A DNA stretch of 64,000 nt from Callaeas wilsoni (Eukaryota; Chordata; Aves; Passeriformes; Callaeidae), in assembly GCA_013398955.1 (NCBI GenBank), contig VWPU01003199.1, positions 19,692 through 83,691 of the forward strand. The letters are read 5' to 3'. Positions 14,401-27,500 of the stretch are shown here, piece by piece. The notes under the pieces are model-generated. The model worked only from the letters and a program-made list of their open reading frames with translations. It had not been told where the DNA came from and ran no database searches. Numbering within the stretch: the stretch's first letter is position 1; each line of letters begins with the position of its first letter. Both the position numbers and the translations under genes were made by a program.

Positions 14401-17400
14401 TTCATTTGAGGAGATTAACCACCACACCACGAAACACAATCCAGCCTTTTTAGGTGATATTACCATCATATAAAAAAATACATTTCCACTGTGCACATTC
14501 ACTTCACAGTATTTTCGTGCATTAGTAGATGCTGCTGTGGTGCACGTAAGAACACAGAACCAATTTTGACAACACAGGTCAACATCCTCAAAGGGTAACT
14601 CGATAAATACAGCTTCATAATCCAATCCACAAGGGATACAGGCCACACAGAATGCAGTGAGGAGCAGATTGGTGAGGTTTTTAACCCCCTTGATCTTTGG
14701 AAGGTATTGGCTTTTCAAGAAAGACAGCAATAAAGGTGTTGTGATGAAAGTAAAAACTGCTTCAGAACAGATTCTGCCAGGATTTCACTCTCTCTAGGAC
14801 TTCCGCCTATGCAAGCCACCCCTACCCCACCTATATAACACACAGAGGTATCCTGCCTTACAAGATCACTGAAACTGCTCACTTCATACCTCCTAACTAA
14901 GTCAAGGTCAAAAGTCAGATTCCAGATTCAAACTGATAAGCAAGCACAGCTAAGGAATTCCATCTGACAGACACTAGCAGGCAATATGCAAATTTCCCAT
15001 CAAAACTGTGGGTCCAACCCAGACCATTTTCTTTGCAACTCTCTTGTTTCCCCTTTGCAATCACTCTTATGATTTTGCAATACACTTTCCCTTTCCATGC
15101 GGTTTCCAAAAGACAGAAGAACCAAACCTGTCAATCACAACTGCTCTTCTTCCAAAGAGAGGATCTCATCTTCATTTTGCCAGCTAGTAAGAACATTAGG
15201 CAACCTGTGTTTTCTTTCAGTAACACATCACCCCTTTGTCCCCTTAGGAGCTGCTTTGCTCTTCTTCAAAGCACTCTCCACTAGAAGGTATTTGCTATGT
15301 GATACATTCAGTCAGTAGCAGAAGTTTCTGCTCGTGAACTTCAACATCAAAAGAGAAACCTTCCCAAAAGCTTCATGAACAGCTCTTTCTAGCAAGCATA
15401 CATCCTCCCTAAAGAACAAATCCTTTACAGCCCCGTGCAGTGGCAGATCCTGGTGCTCAGCACCACCTCCCTGTTGGCAGTCTGCCATCCAGGGATGAGC
15501 TATAAAGCCAGCATGCCCAATGTCACCACAGAAGGCCACTCCAGCACCACCAAAAGGTGCAGCCTCACAGCTACCAGGTTCTGCCTGCCTAAGCAACCAG
15601 AACCAGCAATCTCAGCAGGCAGCCCAGGTACTGCTTCTGCAACAGCTTCCTGCAGGAGGGGTTTCTGTGCAGCCTTGGCAAAGCTTGGCTCAGTGGTCTC
15701 AGCTGATCTCTGTTCAGCCAAGAATAAATGGCTCTGGGCACGTCCATGGCTTTTGAATGAAGGCAATCCATGTTCTTCCCTTCCCCAGGCACACAGTAAG
15801 GAACCTTAGGAACAGGGACCCTATCAGCTGGGGTTTTGAGCCTGCTGTATCCTGCAGATTTTGCAGCCTTGAGACCCAGTTTTATGCTTCTTCATTACAA
15901 AAGCACTGCAAATCCTGCAAGAAATCTGGACCCAGGAAACAATCATCTTCTGTTGACACAGTAAAGCCAATCAAGGAAAGATCATCTCCACGCGTAATCT
16001 TGAGAGGGAAATCGTCCACACAAGGCAATCACTGCCAGTGTTGAATAAGATAATTTAACTCCTCTGAAAGTAAAACTGTTACAGAAAGATTTTTCAAAGA
16101 TAAATTGCTTCCAATACAGAGATGCTATTGACGTCAAGGGAGAGCAGAAGGATTTTTTTCTTCCTTTCTAAAAATTGCTTTCAAGTTGTGTAGTGCAGGT
16201 ATGAACAAGAACAAACAAAAACAACAAACTGCCCTCTGGTGAGGAGAAAAATCGTCTTAATAAAAGCAGGAAATAAAAGTTTATCCTTTTTTTTTCTATC
16301 AAGGACAAAAGGATGACGATAAGAATTTTAGTGTTTCAGTATAAAGGCTTAATTATAAAGCCTTCATAAAGTTTCAGAAACAAGTTCAAATAGAAACCTC
16401 AATGGTGGAGGAATGTGGTATTTTCCAAGTGCTAAAACACAAAACTTCATTTGTTTGAACAGAGTCAGTGCGATCCAGTTTTCCTTTTTCTAGGAAGTAA
16501 TATAAGCAGTGCTCATGAACTCACTTAATATTGTACAGCTTTTGTGCATCAGGTGTTTTTTCCCCCCTCGCTAAGTATTCTCGAGAAATAAAATCTGCCT
16601 TAATCATGGATGATGTGAATCCATCTCAAAGTGCTCATTAGCCTATAAAGGAGATTGTGATGAGACAAAAGGTAGGAGAACAAACACTGAGTCAGGAAAC
16701 CAAAGCATCCTGACAAGTCCTACTGACAATAACTCCCCTGGGCTTAGGTCTTCTTCCTTGAAGAGAAATCTTCTAGATCGTGGCACCAGCCATGACGTGC
16801 AGCATTAATTGTGCTGAATGCCTCAGACGTGAAGATCACTGTGAATCCATATTCATCAAGAACAGTGAATTTCCAAACCAGTGTCATCTTCTTCCTCCTG
16901 ATTCCAAAGTATGCTCTGATTAAACTACAGCCAGAAAGGAGTAGATGTTTCTCCAAATGGTGGCTGCCAGCAGAATACCTCTGAGCACTCTCAGAAACAT
17001 GAGGAGGCCATTTGCACAGGGAAACAGTGGAAGCAGAGGAAGCCAGTGAGATAAGTATCCCTAAACGCCTGAAAAATCATCTGTCAGAGGCCTTAGCTTT
17101 GGAAACTGCATGGTTGAAAGAAAAACAGCAGCAATGACAATGCCTCAAAACACTGGAGAGAAAATAAATTTGATACCTGCTGATTTTTCTGCTGTTGGTC
17201 CCTATTCTGAACCCCTCTGTGGAAGAAACCTAAAATTTACTGAATTCACAGTAACACAGGAATCTGCAATGCAACAAGTGTGAGAAGTTGGCAAGGAAAG
17301 CTGCATTAAAGAAAATGTCATTAAAAAAGGGAAACCACAGTAAAGCCTCCTGCAACTACAGAACACCTAAGATTTCACACAGGAATAGCAAAACTGATAA

Positions 17401-18536
17401 CCAGTTTTACTATTTATACCAAGGAAGAGCTTTAATATCATAGATGGTATGACATCTTTTACCTCAGGAGTTTCCATAATTGCTTACACGTTCCCTTTTA
17501 TTTCTTTCTAACAGAAGAATCAAGAAATTCTATAGCAACAATTTCTGCTGCAACATCCATGGAAGTCTTGGTAAGTCGAAACTAGCATAAGAGGGCAGGG
17601 AAAATTTGACTTAATATTTTTGAAACATTAAACCATGCATCATCACCAAAGGGAGACGTTGACTATATTCACTGCAAGTTACTTAAAACAATGGGCTCAG
17701 ACAAGGTGCTGGAAAAGGACTGGCTTAAAAACACAACAGTGATAGCTGGTGTTGGGGGCAGGCAATGCATTGTAGTCAGAATGAGGTTCTTTACCTGTTT
17801 CCACTGGGGTATGGGGGCAAGCCGGCCCTGCTCTCGTCTGCTGGACGGCTGGCTGTGAACACGTTCTTGATAAGGCAGGACAGGTTGCTGCATGCAGGTT
17901 GTAGGGAAGGTGGGACCAAGGAGGAAAGATAAAATAGTGAAGGAAACTCAAGGAAAGCCGTAAGAATGGAATACAGAATAAGACCGACAAACATTTAAGA
18001 AAAAAAAAAATAAGGTAGAGGGAATTCATTTAGCAAGTAAAATATAAAAAGGAAAAACCATCCAAAAATGGGAAACTTCACATATTTTTGGACCTTTCCT
18101 TTAATTTCACTGTTTCTTCAAATCATTGGCTGAGTGTTCCAGCCAATGTCTAGCAGCTGAAGAAACATTTGATCGGCAGAAGGTGGCACAGACACCACCA
18201 TTCTGATTGTGTTACACCACCAATGCTGATGCGCAGTGCAGCACAGACAAACTTGACCTGGCTCTCAAGCAGCCAGCTCAGGTCCCACTCACGACGTGGC
18301 CGTGGCAGCACAGAGCTGTGGAGATGGGCTGAGGCAGCAGAGCAAGGGCTCGGCCACTTAAACCACGCTGAGCCTCGTCCTGCTGACACTGCACTGCCGG
18401 CAGCAGCTTGAAGTGACTCAATCTGACTTCAAAGACAGCTACCCTGCAGCTGCAGCAGTTCAAATACCATCCTGGATAACAAACAAGCCTCCCTTGGAAC
18501 GACACAAACATCCTGATTGCCAAGAAACTCCCAGGC

Positions 18537-18576
<40 letters not shown>

Positions 18577-21500
18577 ACACAAAGAGCTTAATTGCAGTTC
18601 ACAAGAACAAACTGATGTGACCTGATATGAAAATGTTCAGATCAGAAATTAAATGATTGTTCTTAAACAGTATAAGCAGAGCATTCCTGGAAAGCTTTTA
18701 AAGAGCAATAGGAGTTCTAAAAGGAACTAAATTGCTGGTAATATGTTTGCGAAAGATTACATAATAAGGGCAATAACAGAGAAATAGACCTTTTTTTAGG
18801 AAGTTCTTCTCCACCCTGTACTTGTAAATTTTAAGCTTTGGGTAAACTTCACTCTTCTCTAAGAGAGCCTTTGAAGTAGAAAAGCAACACCAGCATCCAG
18901 TCTTGAGGAATGCATGCTATTGTTCACGGTTTTCCTCTACAATTCCAAAACAAAGGGGTTTATTATCCATCTCCTACCTGTCTTCGTAGGTTTGAGGACT
19001 GCACTGGTGCATTCTCTTCGAACTTGGCCAGTAGCTGCGTTGCCATGTACTTGACTTTGTTCTGATTCCCAATGGCAGCATCAATTCTCCTCTCTGTCAG
19101 GGCGCTCACCAGTGTGGGCCTTTCTTCTCTGTAGCTTCGTGGGAGGTCCTCCTAACAACCAGTGACACCAAAATTTAACAAGATACAACCAGACCACCTT
19201 TTCCTTTCTAGCCCTTTGCTGTGAAAAGTTTCTTACAGTATAGATAACAAATCTCTTAGCCTCACTTGAAAGCTCAGATTTTAATTTCCTCTGGCAAGTC
19301 ATCAAATGTTCTGTTCAACTTTCCTTATCTTTTCAACCTTATTTGATACACTTACCTACCAAAAAGACCTCAGCTGAAACACTCCTGTGAAGCCCCTGGC
19401 ATAATCCATAGGCCCATCTTCAAACAACAAAGCACTGAATTTTAATTCACCTGTACCCATTTGGCTACAAACACTGAATGTGAAAGACTGCCTTATGGGG
19501 CGTACTGGAAATGTATGCTTTTTGCATAAACCAAGGCTAAAGTTTAAATATGCATCAAACTTCTGACAATATTGCATGAACTTACTAAAACGTTTTGAGT
19601 GTTGATGTCCTCATCAAACCATAGTAATTTGCAAGAAAAACAGAACATCAGGGAACTGCAACATTTCATTTGTTACGTAGTATTCTTTCATAAACATCAG
19701 CAAAATATTTGCACTAAAGATATCATGAAAGTGTAACCTCTGAAGAAGAATTAAATTTTATCTAAAAACATCTTAAATAAACCCTGACTGGATACAAAAA
19801 AAAATGAAAGAACTGAAGAGGGAACAAGGTACCTACCATTTATTTTGCTCCCTGACTCCTCTCACTGTAATACTTACGTCCTCAGATTGGCTGGTTTTTC
19901 TCCTCTTTCCTGCACCATCCAGTTCCTTTTCTTTTTTGTCCTGAAAACAGAAGGAGTAGGGGAAAGAAAACAAAAATAACTCTCATACCTTTCCAGGCTG
20001 GGATGAGTGTCACCAGTGCACTTAATCAGTTTAGTTACAGAGCTTATTTAATTCTCTGTGCTCATTCTCTGTTTAAGAATAGGGTTTTTTCCTAGATACT
20101 CCTTAGGGGATTCTTACCTTCAGTTGGACAATTCTTCAACACTTTCATACCATTGAAAACTGTGCAAGTAGCTATGTTCCAAGACAAAATACACACCCAA
20201 ATACTACCACAGGGCTAAGATTTTAAGACTGAAATACACGCTGAAATACACCGCTGCGAGTACATACTACAGATGCAATTTTGCAGTTAAAAATGTCATG
20301 TATTGTCCCATACCAAGAGCTGGTGAACACTTGGTCTCTTGCAAACGCACGCTAACACCTGCATTTTTAGCACCACTGCTTGGACAGCAGCCTGCCAGAC
20401 ACAGGTGCTCCCAGGACTGTGCCTGGTTACCTTGGGAGTGCGCTTCCGAGAGATGCTTTGTCCCAGTTTACTCAGGAAGGAGATGGGAGACTTGGTACTG
20501 GCAATCAGGGCAGCCTTTTCTTCTGCATTCAGGTCCAGGCTATCTGTTAGTGAAAACAGGCAGAACAAGGGAATGCCATGAAGTTTTCTTCTGCGGTCCT
20601 GTTACTGAATACACAGCCGAAGAACTCACTGATTTTTTTAGCATAGCAGTCTTTTTCTTAAATTCTCTGTACAAAATGACTAATGTCTACAATTAATACT
20701 TTTCTCAGCTATTCTGCTTCTTCATTTTGCCCAAAGCAGTTCTTTCAGGGTTTATAATCTCCCCTAATAGATACTATGTTTACTCTATTTGCTTTTATAT
20801 TTAAAGAGCATGATTTAAAGTACATGATCATCAGTATTCTTAAAAAGAGCCTGGAGTTTTAGAAATAATACCTGATACATACTATATTTTTAAAAGACTA
20901 TTAAACCCAATTTTTTCCCCTCACCAGACAGATACACGTGAATTAAGATCATCAGTCCAAGAGCTGTAACAACATTATCAATATTTAAAGGCTGGCCATA
21001 TTGATTTGGGTTAGGCAATTACATCTTTCAGTTCTAACCAAAGACGTTTTGTTCCTCATTGGCCTGAAGTTAGTCTCACCATTCACAGATTGTAAATATG
21101 TATAAAACTCACCTGGTGTTTGGAAATTACCTAGTCAACAACTACTAGCAAGGCACCTAACATTAGCTAAGACAAACAACAAACCCCTAACAATAGTGAG
21201 AAAGCAACCAACTTATCTAGTAGTGCTGAAGTGAGTTTAGAACTTTTGAGGACATTATCGTATATTAACTCCTTATTTTGCTCCTGCTGCTGCTCACATG
21301 GTCTTTACCAGCACCAGTAACAAGCCAACTTTTTGTAATGTAAAGCTCCAGTGAGTGATGACTCTGAGCTCACGCAGAAGCAGCATGAAGGTAACTGAAG
21401 CACACACATTCACCCTGCAGCAGCCCTAAAATCCGACAGAAATGCCCCAAACTGCTTACCACTAGAGGGGATGGTGTCTTTGAACATCTCATAGAACTGT

Positions 21501-24500
21501 GTGAGGTACATCACCATGGACAGCTTGTCTGGCTCTCCAACAGATGCCATTTCCTTTCCAGTCATAATGGGAGATATTCCGAACTCTTTCTCAGCGATGT
21601 CAAAGGCCAGCTGGTTATTCTTCTCCACATCGTGCTCATCCAAAGAATCAAAGTCTCTGCAAAGGGCAGAAAGAGGCTTTGCACTGAATCAAGTAGAAAC
21701 CAGTCTCCTGAAAGAACTCAGGCATACATATCTTTTTTCACTCAAAATCTTAAATTTATTTGTCACCAACATGGCAAAGTTGATGCTACTCAATTACAGT
21801 GAACTTTGGCTCAAACGTGTTCTTTTTAAACTTTTTGGCTCCTCTTACGCAGCTAGATTTCTCTTCTTAAAAACTATTATCCTCTGAAATACATCTTCAC
21901 TTCCTCCTTTGCTGGAAGACTGTAGGTTTTTCCCCTACATAAAATCTTCTGTGTGCCTGGAACTAAATTAAATCTTGACTTTTTGTCCCCTTTTTTCTTG
22001 ACTGATCCGTATTTTTGCCCTGCTGGCTTTCTCCAAAACTTGTATAACTATATAAAAAGCCATAGCTCGTAGAGAGATACATGAACCATTTTAAAAGCTG
22101 TTTGAACTCTCCACATTCTATAGAGCTATTAAACAGCGTAGCTCAGGTTAACTCCAGTACACCAATACAGAAGTAATTCAGTGCATATGGATTGGAATAA
22201 CTCCACAATTTTTCAGTATGTTTTACAGTGGATTATGTCTTCAAGTACAGCTCTGGAATTTACTTTTTCTGATATCCCTTTGGGAAGTTGGAGACATTTC
22301 AGATTAAAGCAGCAGAGTCTTTGCTACTGTCACTTTTTCCAGTCAGTGTTTTCCCACTCTAGAATCTGGGCACTGTTTTACCCAATATATCACTGAAGAG
22401 GACACCTCTGCCATTCATCCAACCAACAAGTCAGTGTGCACAGTAACAACATCTCTATTTAGGCTGTGGGTCACTACTTCTAAAAAGAGCAGCCTGTGAG
22501 TCTTTAGAAAGAGTTGCTTTGTTAAACAAGAAATTTATAAAGGACTATGCAGAGACTTGTTCACGAGACACTTAACTGAGGCTATGAACTGTTCCTTACT
22601 CACTTCACACATAAAATCTGTCAGTCAATAATGCTTTCCACTCAAGTACCAATTTGAAGCTTAATTCTGCCAAATCATCCAGAAGGGAAAACGACAACAC
22701 ATTTATTTTCAAATTCATCAAGCTATCATGACCTTCCACTCTGCTAGTGAATCACTAGATATTGGTTTCTATCAAGTTTAATTGAATTCATTTCAATCCA
22801 TTTCTTCATAAGTCACAAATGCATTGCCTCAAACTCCATATTATTAGTTCCAAATACCACTAATTTCCTGTCCTTCCCAGTTATTTGGAGCAGCCAGTTA
22901 CTCACATTAAGTCTGGACGGTATCTGTGGATAATGGCACACAAAGCTAAGCCACTTTTCCATGACATTGTGAGATCTGTCACATTAACACCAGCATATCC
23001 ATCAGTCTGCCTCTGGCACCAACTGAGCAATTTACTAGAGCGAGCTACAGACTCTGCAAAGAAAAGTAGCACATTTTAAAACAGAAATGCACAGCAGCTC
23101 AAATTCTAAGTACAACACAAACCCCAGGAATCAACAAGCAAAACCTTAATGTAAAAAACAGGCTCTTTCTACAACAGGTAATGGAGGACAGGATTCTTAT
23201 TTTCATTTAAAAATACTATCGTATCTATTTTAAATCCAAGAAAGTATTTTTAATTTGCTGAAAAGTAATTATCTAAGTTGTAACTTGCCAGACTCTTCAC
23301 CCTAGCCATTGTAAAAGAGCCCCAGGAAACATAAAACAGTTGCAAAGGCTTGTCAAATACGATCAAAAGGACATACAGTGGCAATGCTCTCTAAAGCCCA
23401 GATATACTATTTCTAGAGGAAGAACTGCAAATGTACTTCTGTAACTTCTTCTTTTCCCTTGAAAACTTTCCTTTAAAAGCACTGACCTGTTCTGACCTTG
23501 TCTTACCAGGAGATCCGACGAGATTACAGCCTAAAGGGACGTGGCTGCAGGGCAAGGAGCAGAGACTACACAGCTATTCAGCAGTGAAAGGGAGGCTTAG
23601 CAGCAAAGAGCCACTCTGAGAATCCCAAAGCACTGCCCAAGACAAGGCGTGCAAAAGGAAACGTCTGACATACCCCTGGGGCAGAGACGAGCAGACAGAT
23701 ACCGGTGCTTATCACAAGGCATCTAGCTCTCAGAATAATGCAAGCAAAGTGAGGCTTCATTTGGTTGAGAGATGAGATTAAGAAAAGGAAAGCAGGAACA
23801 TGCAAGACTGCACAAGCAATTCTGTTAGTTTGTAAGAATTCTGAGTCTACTGTTAGAGTGAACTCAGTAAACTCAGGCTTCTGCACTTAAAGCAAGGACA
23901 CTGCTACAGATAAAGGAGGTGAAAAGAACTACCTGTACAAGCAAATATGCTTAGAAAGTTAACAGCATTATAAAGCAAGGGAAATTAGGCAAACAAAAAT
24001 AAATTCCCATGCTAATTGAGACTGGAAAAATTGTAAGCTCACACTGTTGACAAAACAATTACTGGATACATTTTCTAAATGCAGAGACTGGTTAAATAAT
24101 ACCCTACAGCCCTGCTGCTCTCTCATTCCTGCACTGATCCAGCTCCAGAACACCGAAAGGAACAGGACAGCAGCCAGACCTACCATTTCGAGTCAGCTTT
24201 GGTGTCCTGGAGTTCACAAAGTTCTCTATCTCCAGGTGAATGTCTTTCAAGTCTCCTGTATTATACAGGTGGCGTACCTAAAACGACACACAAAAACATT
24301 TAAGACCATCAACATGCCATGCACCCCAGATACGTACAGAAATAACCAGAGGAGAATAAGGAGACACCCCAAGGTACAAAAAGGAGGGTAAGTACACTTA
24401 GGTAGCAGAAATCCTACCCCAAGAACCTCACAGCAGCAAGGATCAGCTCACCAGTGCTGAACAGTCCAGCTGACTGCTGCTGCTCAGTGGATATCAAATT

Positions 24501-27500
24501 GCAAGGACAGACTGCTAGACTGGACTATCACAAAGAAAATGCACGTGCACACATAGAAAACACAAATTTATATGTTTCCTGTATCATTATAGCATGGTTA
24601 AAATTACCAAAATCGAAAATTCCTAAAAAGGAATTTGTTCAAGTACAAAAGTCTACTCTTGATTGATGCAACTGCCTTTCACTGCTTCCACGTACCAACA
24701 TCACTCTCTGTTCCCAAAACATTAGCATAGCTTCACCTGAGGAAAGACACTGCAGATTACAGGCACTCAGAAGCACCATTTGTGATTTACCTGCTGTGGC
24801 CGCAAGAAGTTGACGTTGATATTGGGGTACCGGGTGGCAGGATCAATGCTGTAATGGCTGAAGTTTTTACTCACATTCTCCGGCGTGGTCTGAGGCAGCA
24901 GCCTATAAATGCTTTCCCTTGGGAAAATAACAGAAAAAAAATAGTTTGGGGTTTTGTTTTCGTTCCTTTGTTTGGTTTAGGCTTTGTGGTGGTTTGGGGT
25001 TTGTGGTTTGTTTTGGCTGGTTTGAAGTTTTGTTCTGTTTTGGTTTGTTTGTTTGTTTTTTTTAAAGAGATGCATCACTACAACTATGGCTAAGTAAACT
25101 CTGGAGAGATAAACATTCAAATCAGCAATCTAACCACTTCAGACACTGCATAGCTAAGAGTCAGCATAAGCATATTAAAAGCTGCATTTCAATACAACTT
25201 CAGAATTCCAAAGGAGGGAAGAGAACAATACATTAAGCTAACTGAAAGGGCTGCCCAGTACAATAAAGACACTGAGACACAGGAGGAGCTCAGGAAAAGG
25301 GCCCTGGAGGGGGACTGGAGCATTTGCCCTGTGGGGAGCAGCCAAGAGAGCTGAGTGTGTGTTCGGTATGTAGAAGAGAAAGCTCAGGGAAGATCTCACT
25401 GCTGTCTGAAGTGGCTAATGGAAAGGTGATGGAAGTCTGGCTTCGACAGCAACATTATTTTCCTCACTGCTTCTTTAAATTCAAACAAACGGAATTTTAA
25501 GTACGAATTGTGCCACTGCACAATTTTAGAAATTATACTGTGGTTCCTGATGGTCAGAAGCTGCAGTTGCAGGAGTTTAAAATAGGCTCTACTAACTGTT
25601 GCTTTTACTCACTCCATCTTTTAATTACCTGAGTTCTGATCTCCAGGAGAGCACCCTGAGTCACCAGAACAACACTCAGGCAAAGCTGATAAAAACATCA
25701 AGAACTCAATACTTCAAAAGAGACAAGATGCTGTTTGGCTTATAACAAAGTGACCAAGGACAACAGGAAAAAAGCAGGTCACAGGTTCCTTAGAAGGAAA
25801 TCATTGGAAGTATTCACAAGATAATAGGAGATGGCAAAAACTTTTGTATCTGGTACTTTAGAGTCTTCATCTGGTTTGCTATTGCAGGGCTGGTGACAGT
25901 AACTTGGCTCACTTTCTCCATGCAATGTCAATAAGCACCTAAAAAAAACCTTCCTCATCTAATCTTTTAAAACTAGGACCAAGAATAGCAACGTTTCTCA
26001 CTCCTCCATATACTTCAGTTTATTGACTCCTTTGAAATTTTTTTTCTTCAATTGAATTATACCCTCGAGAATTCTCTAAAAACAGTAAGACTCTGTATCT
26101 CCCATTCTGTCTACATATTTGTACTAAAAGAAACTGGAATGAATGATGAGATGTTGGAGGACTGGATTAGAACTGTAAATGTATTCACTTTCTCCATTAC
26201 CTCTCTGCAAGAACTTCCAAAGGACTAGCTCCGAGCGACCAACTTCGTACCATCCAAGCAGAGTCCATTGCAGCCAAAAATCCTCTGGCTATTCCAGTTC
26301 CCATGGGCCAAAACGGCTGATATTATAGGTCAAAAAAAAAAAAAAAAAAAAAANGGAAAAGCATCACTTAGGGAAAATTTTAAAGAAGTATCGAGTACAC
26401 ACTCAGGCAGAAATCTGCTGGGAAATTATAATTCGGTAATTAGCTTCAAGCTCCACTCCCACTGGATTAGAGGAAACCAGATGTACGGTAAACAGCTCAT
26501 GTGGTCTCCCAAAGCCAATGTCCCTCTATTTCCAACAACAGTTCATAGCCTGGAGTGCCTTAACAGCTTCTTTTCAAGGCTGTACTTTTCAACCAACTAC
26601 AAAATGCTAATTATTAGCAGGCCTACAGTAGGTTCTGCAGAGAGTCAACTCGTCCCAACAAGAAGCAGATGGAAAAGACAGAACTTCAGAAAAAGCTCTG
26701 CACACATTTCCTTAAGCGAGATCATTACCGTGCTAAAAATTCTGTTTTCCCAACACTCCCACCCTTCCTTCAAACCTCCCACTTTATTCCATAATAAACA
26801 GCAGCCTTCCCTACAGCGCCTCTCTGTCAGGCAGCACACATTTCGGCGACGGGTGCAAAGGTTTGCGCCCGTGCTTCCATTCAGAGCTTACGCACGACGA
26901 GAAGAACACGAACCTCCAGGAGGCTGTCCCCGACCAGCGCCACGAGGAGCTGGTGGCCGTTCTGCTCGCGCACCAGGGCCGCGTTCTCGGACGCGTACAT
27001 GCACGTGAAGTCAAACATGGCCACGTCGGGCTGCCCGTAGTGGTTGATGGCAAAGTCCAGCGACGGCAGCTGCTGGTTAGTGGAGAAATCTGCTGCTTCC
27101 CTGGCGTAGTTCAGCAAAGCCTCCTGGTCCACGTTCTCCCGTGAGAGCAAGACCTCCGTGTCAGCATGGTCCTGCCAAAACCACCAAAGTGAAAGCGCCG
27201 TGGTCGAATCCACAAGTTTATTTTAAGATTGGTACATACGTTGGTTGGCATTAAAATTCTGACAAATCCACTCATGTAAGTTTGCCTTCTAACTTCTTTC
27301 ATTCCTATCTGTGTTAATGCTTCCCAGAGAAAAATTCATAAATCTTTTATTGCAAACAGTAATCAGTCCTGCTTGCATTTCTGACTGTGAAAGGGCTAAG
27401 AAACTGTTGAGCATTTTTCATTCCCATAAAATGAAGGAAGGTCAACTAAGCTACCAAACATTCAGCATATTTTATCTTAGCATGAACAAAACTCCCAAAT

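Larger units (their letters stand above)
2473..18977 (-). other. MICAL3: 16.5-kb MICAL3 intron between exons 15 and 16
   Basis: Exons on both sides are phase 0 and directly adjacent in the family protein, so no constitutive coding exon is missing. The intron holds a CpG-enriched patch (5403-5690), a perfect palindromic CRE octamer (16129-16136), a GC-rich block at about 15420-15830 with open frames on both strands, and an AC microsatellite (18545-18580). No LINE or LTR could be recognised in it. The remaining sequence is AT-rich, with short A-rich tracts near 3235 and 5910. Confidence 0.85.

Noticed and set aside
14305..14730. 141-codon minus-strand open frame in the large MICAL3 intron
   Set aside because: Could have been an extra exon, but exons 15 and 16 join directly in the family protein, and no acceptor/donor pair with matching phase frames a conserved segment here.
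16129..16136. Perfect CRE octamer in the large intron
   Set aside because: A lone 8-bp motif is expected about once in a window this size before CpG depletion; no supporting promoter features around it.
26268..27008. 246-codon plus-strand open frame
   Set aside because: It runs antisense across MICAL3 exons 7 and 8 and through the poly-A/N stretch. It is low-complexity at the join and resembles no protein; the minus-strand exons explain its openness.
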